DNA of 64,000 nucleotides, taken from assembly GCF_018604545.1 (NCBI RefSeq), contig NZ_CP075896.1, forward strand, positions 7,130,001 through 7,194,000, written 5' to 3'. Below the pieces are notes generated by a model. That model was not told where the DNA came from. It did not search any database and worked only from the letters and a program-made list of their open reading frames with translations. Each line of letters opens with the position of its first letter. The first letter of the stretch is position 1. The translations under genes and the position numbers were made by a program. Positions 34,845-43,629 of this stretch are shown one piece after another. Origin of the DNA: Streptomyces koelreuteriae (GTDB lineage: Bacteria > Actinomycetota > Actinomycetes > Streptomycetales > Streptomycetaceae).

Positions 34845-35722
34845 GCGAGCACGTCGAGTGGAGTGAGCCGGAGGGACCGGCCCCGACGGCCACCGCCGCC
34901 GTCACCCCCGCCGACGCCGCCGACGCGGCGCGGCTCGTGTCCTTCGGCCTGCAGCCCAAGCTGCAGCCGGCCCGCGACCAGGAGTACACGGACCTGCTGC
35001 GGCGCTACCGCGAGGACCCGCCGTTCGCGCGGCTCGCCGACGCCGTGGCCACCGGTCTGGGACTCATCGTGCTGGAGGTGTCCCCGCGCGCGGGCATGGC
35101 CGTCACCGCCGCCGAGGACTCCGTGTTCGCCGTGCGCATGGGCGACTACGCGCGCCGTACGTCCGCCGACGGCGGCGACCGGTTCCTGCACGGACTCGCC
35201 CATCTCGCCGTCGCCGCCCTGGCCTTCCCGCGCCCCGAGGACCTCGCCGACGACGGCTACATCGGCCGGGTCACGGTCAACGGCGTCGACGCCTTCGTGC
35301 GCCAGGCCTGCCGCCGCCTGGAGGAGCGCGCCGCCGAGCAGGGCGAGAACACCGACCCGGCCACCGACACGCCCGGCCTGGAGGCCGCCTGGCGGATCTG
35401 GGTACGGCGCAGCGCGACCGGTGCCACCAAGGACGCGCGCCGGCTCGCCGGTTCGACCACCGGCATCGTCGCCAAGGCCGTCGCCTTCCTCACCGAATCC
35501 GGCTTCCTCCAGCGCACCGGCGACGACAACGGCGGCACGTACCGCACCACCGCCCGCTACCAGCTCCAGGTGCGCGACATGGCCGGCGGCGCCGCGATGG
35601 CCGAGCTGCTGGAGCTGGGCGTCGTCCCGGTCACGGACGGCACCGCGACGCTGCTGCCCGCCGAGGAGAGCGACGACCTGGAGCTGGTGGCCGACGCCGG
35701 GCTGCCGTTCCACTCCTCCTGA
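34841..35722 (+). CDS. MukE/MksE/JetB-like KITE protein candidate
   Basis: This 293-aa soluble protein is the middle gene of the SMC-like operon. After ~35 low-complexity residues comes LQPKLQPARDQEYTDLLRRY, then a winged-helix-like segment (FARLADAVATGLGLIVLEVS) and a second (GIVAKAVAFLTESGFLQRTG, YRTTARYQLQVRDMA). Tandem winged helices are the hallmark of KITE subunits such as MukE and JetB. GAGGAG stands 9 bp before the GTG, which overlaps the stop of the 29-codon repeat frame. Identity is inferred from fold pattern, size and operon position. Confidence 0.62.
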   Translation: MSEHVEWSEPEGPAPTATAAVTPADAADAARLVSFGLQPKLQPARDQEYTDLLRRYREDPPFARLADAVATGLGLIVLEVSPRAGMAVTAAEDSVFAVRMGDYARRTSADGGDRFLHGLAHLAVAALAFPRPEDLADDGYIGRVTVNGVDAFVRQACRRLEERAAEQGENTDPATDTPGLEAAWRIWVRRSATGATKDARRLAGSTTGIVAKAVAFLTESGFLQRTGDDNGGTYRTTARYQLQVRDMAGGAAMAELLELGVVPVTDGTATLLPAEESDDLELVADAGLPFHSS

Positions 35723-35757
35723 CCCCCCCACTTCACGAAGGCTTACGAGAGTCCGCC

Positions 35758-38700
35758 ATGTACGAGCTGTCCCGGGTCCGCCTCTACTCCATCGGGCCCG
35801 CAGGTGCGCGCTACGCCGACACCGTGCTTGACCTGCGCGGTGTGGGCGAGACCGTGCCCGACCCCGCGCCCACGCAGGCGGAGTTCTTCGAGGAGGAGCC
35901 CGTCGGCCCGCCGCGCCGGCCCGCGCCCGCGGGTGTGCTCTTCCTGGAGAACGGCGGCGGCAAGTCGGTGCTGCTCAAGCTGATCTTCTCGGTGATGCTG
36001 CCGGGCCACCGCAACACGCTCGGCGGCGCCAGCTCCGGTGTGCTGCGCAAGTTCCTGCTCGCCGACGACTGCGGACATGTCGCGCTGGAGTGGCAGCACG
36101 TGCTGACCGGTGAGTGCGTCGTCGTCGGCAAGGTCAGCGAGTGGCGCGGACGGCAGGTCTCCAACGACCCGCGGAAGTTCGCCGAGGCCTGGTACTCCTT
36201 CCGCCCCGGGCCCGGACTGAGCCTCGACAACCTCCCCGTCGCCGAGTCCACCGCCGTACGGGCCCCCGTCGAGGGCCAGTCGGGCGCGCGCGGCCGGCGT
36301 CGCACCATGAAGGGCTTCCGCGACGCGCTCACGGAGGCGGGCAAGACCTACCCGCACCTGGAGGTGCACTGGGAGGAGATCCACGACCGCTGGATCGAGC
36401 ACCTGGGCGATCTCGGCCTCGACCCGGAACTCTTCCGCTATCAGCGGGAGATGAACGCCGACGAGGGCGAGGCCGCCGGTCTCTTCGCGGTCAAGAAAGA
36501 CGCCGACTTCACCGATCTGCTGCTGCGCGCCGTCACCGACACCCGTGACACCGACGGACTCGCCGACCTGGTCGGCGGCTTCGGCAACAAGCTCGGCCGG
36601 CGCGCCGAGCTGATCGCCGAACGCGACTTCACCGCCGGGTCCGTCGACCTCCTCGGGCGGATCGTCGAGGCCGCCGAGGCCCGCACCCGCGCGCGGGACA
36701 TCCACGCCGGAGCCGAGCGGCGCACGCGGAACCTGGCCCGCAAGCTGTCCGCGCGCGGTGTGCGGGAGCGGACCCGGGCCGCCGACCTGGCGCAGCGCGT
36801 CACCACCGCCGCGTCCGCGGTCACGCACGCCGAGGCGGCCCGCGAGAGCAGCGCGCTGATCTCCGCCGAACTCGCCTACCGGCACGCCTCGCTGGCCCTC
36901 GCCGCGGCCGAGAAGTCCGCCGCCGCGCAGAAGCGTGAGCTCGCCGACGCCCGCACGCTGTACTCCGCGTGGCAGGCCGCCGAGGCCGCACTGCGCCACC
37001 GCGCCGCCGCCGACCGTGTCGCCCGCGTGTCCGCCGCGATCCAGGAGGCGGAGCGCGACGCCGCCCCCGCGCTGGCCGCTCGCTCCAGGGCCGCCGTCGA
37101 CCTCGTCCGGGCCCTGCACGCCGCCGCGGGCAACGCCGAGAACCTCGCCAACGATGAGGAGGAGCGCTCCGCAGCCCTCCAGGAGGTCAGCGACTCGGCC
37201 TACCGCGACTCCACCGCCGCCGCCACCGAGGCACAGCGCGCCCGCAGCGAGGTCGGGCACCTCAAGCAGCGCCTCGCCGAGGTCGAGCAGGAGACCGCCG
37301 AGGCGGTCCGGGCCGGCTGGCTCGACGACAGCGCGCCCGACGCCGACCCGGCCCGCGCGGCCCTCGCCGCCAGCGACGCCGAGAAGACCGCCGTCGCGGC
37401 CTGGGACGCGGCCCGCGAGGCATCCCGCCGGGCCACCGAGCACGCGCGCGAGACCGCGGCCACCGAGTCCCGCGCGGAACTCACCGCGGCCCGCGCGGCG
37501 GACGCGGCCACGGCGGCCGAGCGGTCGTACGAGGCCGAGCGCCGCACCGCCGAGGCCCTGGCGGGGGAGGAGCGGCTCGCCGAGATGCTGAGCCTCACCT
37601 CCGAGGCCCGGCCGGGCATCCCACAGCCCCGCCACGGCTCGGACGGCGAACCGGCCCTCCCGCCCACGTCCGGCGAACAGGGCCTCACCCCCGAGGAACT
37701 CGACCGCTTCGCCGACGACCTGCGCGACCTGCTCGACGACGCCGTCGGCTCCGCCGAACGCCAGCTCTTCGACCTGCGTACGGCCGCCGCCGACGACTCC
37801 CGGATCCTCGGCGCGCTCGGTGACGGCGGGCTGCTGCCGCCCGGCCCGGACGTGCTGGCCACGGTCGAGTACCTCGGCGAGCACGGCATCCCCGCGCTGC
37901 CCGGCTGGCGCTACCTCGCCCAGGCCGTCGACCCGGCCGACCACGCACGCGTGCTGGCCGCCCGGCCCGAACTCGTCGACGGCGTGATCATCACCGACCC
38001 CGACTCCCACGCACGCGCCCGTCAGGCGCTCGGCGACGCGGCACTGCTGCCCCGTTCCGCCGTGGCCGTGGGCACGGCGGCCGCCCTGCTCGCCCCGACC
38101 CCCGCCCCGGACGCCGACACCGGCGACGTCTTCCTCGTCCCGCCGAACCCGGCCATGCACGACGAGCACGCCGCCGACGAGGAGCGGCAGACGCTGCGCG
38201 CCCGGGCGACCGAACGCGACGAGGAGATCCGCGCGCTCGCCGCCCGCCTCGGCAAGGACCGCGAGCTGGCCGCCCGGCTCGCCTCCTGGCGCACCGGCTG
38301 CCCCGACGGCCGCCTCGCCGAACTGGCCCGGGTCGCCCACGACACCCGCGAGTTCGCAGAGGAGTCGGAGGCGGAACTGGCCGAAGCGCGCACGGTCCGG
38401 GCCGAGGCCGACGAGACCGCGACCGAGGCCGCCCGGGTCCGGGACGAGCGGCAGGAAGCCGCCCAGAAGGCACGCCGCTCCGCCGACGCCCTCGCCGGGC
38501 TCGCCTTCCGGCTGCGCGAACGGGCCGGCTGGCAGGTCAGGCTGCGCGAACTGGCCGACGAGGCGACCGAGGCCGAGGCGGGCGCCCAGACCTGTCTGGA
38601 GCGCGCCCGCGCCGCCGACGAGGACCGGCGCGGCGCCCAGCGCGCCGCCGACGACGCGCGCCGCACCGCCCGCGCCCTGCGGGCCGAGCGCTCCGAGATC

Positions 38701-40395
38701 GCGGGCGCCCCCGACGACGTGCCCGAGGACGAGACCCAGACCCCGAAGGCCTCCCTGCCCGCCCTGCGCGAGGCCTACCGGGCCGCGTCCCAGGTGTACG
38801 AGAAGGTCGGCGTGGGCGCCGACCTGCGGGCCGAACAGGCCCGCGCGGAGAGCGACGAGAGCGCGGCCCGCGCGGAACTGGACCGGCTCAGCAACAAGGT
38901 CCGTACGCGCGCGGAGCAGCTCCTCGAATCCCCCGACGGCTCCGACGGACCCAGCCGCCAGGCCGCCGCCGCCCGGGCCGAGGAGCTGGTGCAGCTCCTG
39001 GAGACCCGTATGTCGAACGCGAGCGAGCAGCTCGGGCGGCTGCGCGGCGAGGCCGAACGGCACGCGCCCGAGGACGGCGATGCCCACACCGAGCTCCCTG
39101 AGGACTCGCAGCCCCGCGACGCCGAGCACGCCCAGACCCTGCTGCGCACCGCCACGGCCGAACTCGCCTCCCACACCGAGGCGCTCACCCAGGCACGGGA
39201 GGCGCACGCCGAACTCCTCGACGCCCACCGCGCCGCCGAGGACGCCGCGGGCGGCTTCGACGAGATCGCCGCCATGCTCCGCGACCTGCTGCGCGAGCAC
39301 GCCACGGACGAGGAACACGAAGAGCCCGAGCCCTACCCCGGCAGCCCGGAGGAGGCCCGGCAGTCGGCCGCCGAGGCCCGCCGCTCCCTGCGCGGCTGCG
39401 CCGCCGACCTGTCCGCCGCCGAGGCCGCCGTCCGCGAGGCCAGCGACATCCTCGTCCGGCACGCCAACTCCACGCGCTACGAGCAGGTCCGCACCCCCGC
39501 ACGGCAGCAGATCCGCGAACTGCCCGCTTCCGCGCTGCCCGAGCACGCCCAGAAGTGGGCGGACGCCTTCGCGCCCCGGCTCCGGGTCCTGACCGACGAA
39601 CTGGAGCAGCTGGAGCGCAACCGCGACTCGATCGTGGACCGGCTGCGCGGCCTGGTCGAGTCGGCCCTGGCCACCCTGCGCTCCGCCCAGCGCCTCTCCC
39701 GTCTTCCCGAGGGCCTCGGCGAATGGTCGGGACAGGAGTTCCTGCGCATCCGCTTCGAGGAGCCCGACCAGGCCACGCTCACCGAGCGGCTGGGCGAGGT
39801 CATCGACGAGGCGACCCGCGCGGCCGTCAAGAAGAACTCCGACCTGCGGCGTGACGGCATGTCCCTGCTGCTGCGGGGCGTCGCCGCGGCCCTGCAGCCC
39901 AAGGGCGTCGCCGTCGAGATCCTCAAGCCCGACGCGGTGCTGCGCGCCGAGCGCGTCCCCGTCGGGCAGATGGGCGACGTCTTCTCCGGCGGCCAGCTCC
40001 TCACCGCCGCCATCGCCCTGTACTGCACGATGGCCGCGCTGCGGTCGAACGACCGGGGCCGCGACAAGCACCGGCACGCCGGCACCCTGTTCCTCGACAA
40101 CCCCATCGGCCGCGCCAACGCCACGTACCTGCTGGAACTGCAGCGGGCGGTGTCGGACGCCCTCGGTGTCCAACTCCTCTACACCACAGGCCTGTTCGAC
40201 ACCACCGCGCTGGCCGAGTTCCCCCTGGTCATCCGCATGCGCAACGACGCCGACCTCAGGGCCGGCCTGAAGTACATCAGCGTCGAGGAACACCTCCGCC
40301 CGGGCCTGCCGCAGCAGCCCCAGGCGGGCGAGGCGGTACACAGTGAGATCACGGCGACGAGGATGTTCAAACGCCCGGCGTCCTCGACGCCCTAG
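35758..40395 (+). CDS. MukB/MksB/JetC-like SMC ATPase candidate (1545 aa)
   Basis: This is a 1545-aa giant coiled-coil ATPase. The N-terminal head has LFLENGGGKSVLL (residues 61-73), an SMC-type P-loop (GxNGxGKS) in which the first Gly is Leu63. Long Ala/Glu/Arg-rich coiled coils cover about 270-650 and 820-1330, broken near 690-800 by a globular hinge-like region (LPGWRYLAQAVDPADHARVL). The C-terminal head has FSGGQLLTAAIAL (signature, 1409-1413) and LFLDNPIGRAN, where Walker B Asp1447 is followed by Asn1448 instead of the usual Glu. Length is close to MukB (1486). It should form the motor of a DNA-organising or plasmid-restricting complex with the two upstream products. Confidence 0.78.
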   Translation: MYELSRVRLYSIGPAGARYADTVLDLRGVGETVPDPAPTQAEFFEEEPVGPPRRPAPAGVLFLENGGGKSVLLKLIFSVMLPGHRNTLGGASSGVLRKFLLADDCGHVALEWQHVLTGECVVVGKVSEWRGRQVSNDPRKFAEAWYSFRPGPGLSLDNLPVAESTAVRAPVEGQSGARGRRRTMKGFRDALTEAGKTYPHLEVHWEEIHDRWIEHLGDLGLDPELFRYQREMNADEGEAAGLFAVKKDADFTDLLLRAVTDTRDTDGLADLVGGFGNKLGRRAELIAERDFTAGSVDLLGRIVEAAEARTRARDIHAGAERRTRNLARKLSARGVRERTRAADLAQRVTTAASAVTHAEAARESSALISAELAYRHASLALAAAEKSAAAQKRELADARTLYSAWQAAEAALRHRAAADRVARVSAAIQEAERDAAPALAARSRAAVDLVRALHAAAGNAENLANDEEERSAALQEVSDSAYRDSTAAATEAQRARSEVGHLKQRLAEVEQETAEAVRAGWLDDSAPDADPARAALAASDAEKTAVAAWDAAREASRRATEHARETAATESRAELTAARAADAATAAERSYEAERRTAEALAGEERLAEMLSLTSEARPGIPQPRHGSDGEPALPPTSGEQGLTPEELDRFADDLRDLLDDAVGSAERQLFDLRTAAADDSRILGALGDGGLLPPGPDVLATVEYLGEHGIPALPGWRYLAQAVDPADHARVLAARPELVDGVIITDPDSHARARQALGDAALLPRSAVAVGTAAALLAPTPAPDADTGDVFLVPPNPAMHDEHAADEERQTLRARATERDEEIRALAARLGKDRELAARLASWRTGCPDGRLAELARVAHDTREFAEESEAELAEARTVRAEADETATEAARVRDERQEAAQKARRSADALAGLAFRLRERAGWQVRLRELADEATEAEAGAQTCLERARAADEDRRGAQRAADDARRTARALRAERSEIAGAPDDVPEDETQTPKASLPALREAYRAASQVYEKVGVGADLRAEQARAESDESAARAELDRLSNKVRTRAEQLLESPDGSDGPSRQAAAARAEELVQLLETRMSNASEQLGRLRGEAERHAPEDGDAHTELPEDSQPRDAEHAQTLLRTATAELASHTEALTQAREAHAELLDAHRAAEDAAGGFDEIAAMLRDLLREHATDEEHEEPEPYPGSPEEARQSAAEARRSLRGCAADLSAAEAAVREASDILVRHANSTRYEQVRTPARQQIRELPASALPEHAQKWADAFAPRLRVLTDELEQLERNRDSIVDRLRGLVESALATLRSAQRLSRLPEGLGEWSGQEFLRIRFEEPDQATLTERLGEVIDEATRAAVKKNSDLRRDGMSLLLRGVAAALQPKGVAVEILKPDAVLRAERVPVGQMGDVFSGGQLLTAAIALYCTMAALRSNDRGRDKHRHAGTLFLDNPIGRANATYLLELQRAVSDALGVQLLYTTGLFDTTALAEFPLVIRMRNDADLRAGLKYISVEEHLRPGLPQQPQAGEAVHSEITATRMFKRPASSTP

Positions 40396-40406
40396 CGGCG
40401 CGGCGA

Positions 40407-40437
40407 ACTGCGCGACCGGCCACAACGGTCGCGCAGT
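40407..40437. terminator. Bidirectional terminator after the SMC-like operon
   Basis: A perfect 12-bp inverted repeat (ACTGCGCGACCG and CGGTCGCGCAGT) with a 7-nt loop starts 12 bp after the SMC-like stop and ends 30 bp before the end of the convergent GMC oxidoreductase gene. Confidence 0.75.
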
Positions 40438-40466
40438 CGCCCGCGGTCAGGCGGCTCCCCCCACGG

Positions 40467-42017
40467 TCAGGCGTCTGCCCGCAGGAGATCCGCGCACTTC
40501 TCGCCGATCATCATGGTCGTGATGCACGGGTTGACGGTGACCAGATCGGGCATCACCGACCCGTCCGCGACCCGCAGCCCCTGAACCCCCTTGACCAGCA
40601 GCCGCGCGTCCAAGGGGGCCGAAGGATCGTCGTCCGCACCCATCTTCACCGTGCAGGACGGGTGATAGACGGTGTTGTGCGTCCGCTGGATGTACCCGAG
40701 CAGTTCCTCGTCCGTCCGCAGGTCCGGCCCGGGCGCCAGCTCCGCCCCCGCCCAGCCGCTCAGCGCGGGCTGCTCGGCGATCCGCCGGGCCAGCCGCAGC
40801 CCGTAGGTCATCACGCGCGCGTCGTGCTCGTGCGTGAAGTACCGCGGATCCACCCTCGGTTTGTCCCGGTAGTCCCGTGTCCGCAGCCGCACCGTGCCTC
40901 GCGACTTCGCGCGCGTCACGTTGGGTGTGAGGCAGAAGGCGTTCTCGGAGGTGGGGTAGCCGTGCCGGGCGGTGTTCATGTCGAACGGCACGGACCCGTA
41001 GTGGAACATCAGATCCGGCCGGTCGAGCCCCGGCTCGGTGTCGTAGAAGATGCCCGCCTCCCACCACTGGCTGGACGTGGTGGTCATCGGCTGCCGGGCC
41101 TCCCACATGATCACCCCCTCGGGGTGGTCCTGGAGGTTCTCGCCGACGCCGGGGGCGTCCACGACGACCTCCACTCCGGTGTCGCGCAGGTGTCCGGCCG
41201 GTCCGATGCCCGACAGCATCAGCAGCTTCGGCGAGTCGATCGCCCCGCACGACACGATCACCTCGCGCCGGGCCCGTACGGTCCGGGTGTGGATCAGATC
41301 CGGGTCGAGGTACTCGGCGCCCACGCAGCGCCGCCCGTCCAGCACCAGCTTCTTGGCCCGTACCCCGGTGCGTACCTCCAGATTGGGCCGCTTGCCGAGG
41401 ATCGGGTGCAGATAGGCGACCGAGGACGACTGGCGGATGTTGTTCTCGTCGGAGTTGATCTGGAACCAGCTCGCGCCCCGGACGACCGTCCGGCCCGTGT
41501 TGAAAGCGACCGTGGGGATGCCCGCCTGCGCGCACGCCTCCAGCAGGGCCGTGCCGCACGGGTCGTCGCTCTTCAGCGTGCGCAGCTTCACCGGGCCGGT
41601 GCGGCCGTGGTGGTCGCCTGGCGCGTCGTTGTTCTCCAGTCGCCGGTACAGCGGGAACAGGTCCGCCGCGCTCCAGCCCGTACAGCCCGCGGCCGCCCAG
41701 TCGTCGAGGTCCTCGGCGGGTGCCCAGAAGGCGATGCAGGAATTGTGGGAGGAGCAGCCGCCGAGCACCTTCGCCCGGGCGTGCCGCATGAAACTGTTCC
41801 CGCTGGCCTGCGGTTCGACCGGATAGTCCCAGTCGTAGCCGGACTCCAGCAGCCCCATCCAGCGCTCGAGGCGCAGGACGTCGTCGTCTCCGACGTCGCT
41901 CGGGCCGGCCTCCAGCACACACACCGTGATGGAGGGGTCCTCGGACAGCCGGGCCGCCACCACGTTGCCCGCGGTGCCGCCGCCGACCACGACGTAGTCG
42001 AACTCATGCGTACTCAT
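40467..42017 (-). CDS. GMC-family flavoprotein, choline dehydrogenase-like
   Basis: This 516-aa FAD enzyme starts with the dinucleotide motif DYVVVGGGTAGNVVAARLSE. The GMC signatures are ARAKVLGGCSSHNSCIAFWA and VIVSCGAIDSPKLLMLSGIG (signature 2), and the C-terminal catalytic region contains YHPSCTVKMG and VNPCITTMMIGEKCADL with the expected His and Asn. With a betaine-aldehyde-type dehydrogenase two genes upstream, choline to betaine aldehyde is the likely reaction. It is the last gene of the operon and starts 10 bp after the permease stop. Confidence 0.88.
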   Translation of the reverse strand: MSTHEFDYVVVGGGTAGNVVAARLSEDPSITVCVLEAGPSDVGDDDVLRLERWMGLLESGYDWDYPVEPQASGNSFMRHARAKVLGGCSSHNSCIAFWAPAEDLDDWAAAGCTGWSAADLFPLYRRLENNDAPGDHHGRTGPVKLRTLKSDDPCGTALLEACAQAGIPTVAFNTGRTVVRGASWFQINSDENNIRQSSSVAYLHPILGKRPNLEVRTGVRAKKLVLDGRRCVGAEYLDPDLIHTRTVRARREVIVSCGAIDSPKLLMLSGIGPAGHLRDTGVEVVVDAPGVGENLQDHPEGVIMWEARQPMTTTSSQWWEAGIFYDTEPGLDRPDLMFHYGSVPFDMNTARHGYPTSENAFCLTPNVTRAKSRGTVRLRTRDYRDKPRVDPRYFTHEHDARVMTYGLRLARRIAEQPALSGWAGAELAPGPDLRTDEELLGYIQRTHNTVYHPSCTVKMGADDDPSAPLDARLLVKGVQGLRVADGSVMPDLVTVNPCITTMMIGEKCADLLRADA

Positions 42018-42027
42018 GGGTCCTCCT

Positions 42028-43590
42028 TCAGTCGGCCGCCGGGGCGGAGAGGGGAGACGAGGCCGTGGTCTCCGAGCGGTGCTCGGCGAGCACGCCGGTC
42101 CGGTGCCGCTGGACGAACCAGTAGTAGGCGAAGCCGCCGCCCGCGATGACGGCCACGAACAGCACCGCGCCCCAGCGCAGGTACCAGTGGTAGGGCGCCG
42201 CCGCGTTGTAGACCGCGGCCCGCGGCCAGATGAGGTTGAGCGTCATGGCCCCGCCCCACAGCACGGCCAGGATGTTGACCGGCAGGCCCCAGCGGCCCAG
42301 GGAGAAGCGGCCCTCGCTCGCGGGCTGCCACTTCCCGCGCAGCCGGGCGACCAGCAGCGGCACCGTGACACCGAGGTAGGCGAGGTAGATCATGATGATG
42401 CCGATGCTGGTGACGACGGTGAAGATCTGCGGCTGGCGGATGTTGACCACCAGGATCGCCAGCGCCAGGATCCCGATGATCACGGTCGGCAGGACCGGCG
42501 TCTGGAAGCGCGGATGGCACTTGGCCAGCTTCGAGGACGCGGGCAGGTTGTTGTCGCGGGCCATCGCGAACGCCAGCCGGACGGCCGCCGTGTGGACCGC
42601 CAGGGCGCACACCGTCACCGCGATCAGCACACACCACAGCATCGCCTTGCCGGCCGTCGGGCCGAGCACGTTCAGGACGATGTACTGCAGACCGTCCGTG
42701 GAGAGCTGCTCGCCCTTGAGGCTGGACACGCTCATCAGCGCGAGCAGCAGGATCAGACCGCCGAGCACGAAGGACGCCACGATCGCCCGGATGATCGCGC
42801 GCGGGGCGTTCCGGGTCGGGTCCAGGGACTCCTCGCCGAGCGAGGCGGCCGTGTCGAAGCCGTACATGACGTACGCGGAGGCCAGCGAGGCCACCAGGAA
42901 GGCGCCCAGGTAGCCGTTTCCGTACCCCGCGCCGGTGCCCTGCGTCTCCATGACGACCTGCGGACCGCGCGTGATGTGGACGGCAAACATGACGATCAAT
43001 ACGACAGTGGCGATCAACTCGATGAACACGCCCGCCGTGTTGATCCTCGCCATCAACTTGACGCCGAAGGCGTTCACCAGGGTGGTGAACAGGATCAACA
43101 CCGCGGCCAGGATGACCGCGTTGGTCGCCACGTCGTACGTACCGGTGCCGTCCCCCACGAACTGGAAGAACGACGAGATCTGCGGCAGCGTCAGCTGATA
43201 GGCCAGCGCCACGGCCGCGATGGACACGATCGAGGCGATCAGCATCATCCAGCCGGCGAGCCAGCCCAGATGCGGATTGCCTATCTTCTTCGACCAGTTG
43301 TAGACGGAGCCCGCGACGGGATAGCGGGCGGCGAGCTCCGCGAAGCAGAGCGCGACCATGAACTGGCCGATGAAGACCATCGGCCACGACCACCAGTAGG
43401 CGGGTCCGCCGCTGCCGTAGCCGAAGTAGAACAGCTGAAAGGTTCCGGTCAGGATCGATATGTAGCTGATCCCGGCGGCGAAGGTGTGGAAGTTGCCGAG
43501 AGTGCGCTTGAGCTCGGGTCTGTAGCCGAACTCGGTGAGTTCGGCGTCGTCCTGGCCGGGGGCGTCTTTGGACTGCGTGGTCGGTCTCAT
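42028..43590 (-). CDS. APC-superfamily amino acid/choline permease
   Basis: This 520-aa protein has 12-13 predicted transmembrane helices. It starts with the soluble ELTEFGYRPELKRTLGNFHT typical of the amino acid/choline transporter branch of the APC superfamily. The conserved helix-1 region FAAGISYISILTGTF and the later GFDTAASLGEESLDPTRNAP and RDNNLPASSKLAKCHPRFQT loops are present. Context suggests uptake of choline, betaine or a related amine. It lies 39 bp after the aldehyde dehydrogenase gene and 10 bp before the choline dehydrogenase-like gene. Confidence 0.9.
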   Translation of the reverse strand: MRPTTQSKDAPGQDDAELTEFGYRPELKRTLGNFHTFAAGISYISILTGTFQLFYFGYGSGGPAYWWSWPMVFIGQFMVALCFAELAARYPVAGSVYNWSKKIGNPHLGWLAGWMMLIASIVSIAAVALAYQLTLPQISSFFQFVGDGTGTYDVATNAVILAAVLILFTTLVNAFGVKLMARINTAGVFIELIATVVLIVMFAVHITRGPQVVMETQGTGAGYGNGYLGAFLVASLASAYVMYGFDTAASLGEESLDPTRNAPRAIIRAIVASFVLGGLILLLALMSVSSLKGEQLSTDGLQYIVLNVLGPTAGKAMLWCVLIAVTVCALAVHTAAVRLAFAMARDNNLPASSKLAKCHPRFQTPVLPTVIIGILALAILVVNIRQPQIFTVVTSIGIIMIYLAYLGVTVPLLVARLRGKWQPASEGRFSLGRWGLPVNILAVLWGGAMTLNLIWPRAAVYNAAAPYHWYLRWGAVLFVAVIAGGGFAYYWFVQRHRTGVLAEHRSETTASSPLSAPAAD

Positions 43591-43629
43591 GGGCGGTTCC
43601 TCAATGGGTGTTCCTCGGGGCGGATTCGA

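Noticed and set aside
35743..40425. A 1560-codon open frame on the minus strand opposite the SMC-like gene
   Set aside because: It is Gly/Val/Arg-rich with no domain motifs and mirrors the codon periodicity of the plus-strand gene, which has P-loop, signature and Walker B motifs. Long antisense frames are expected at this G+C.
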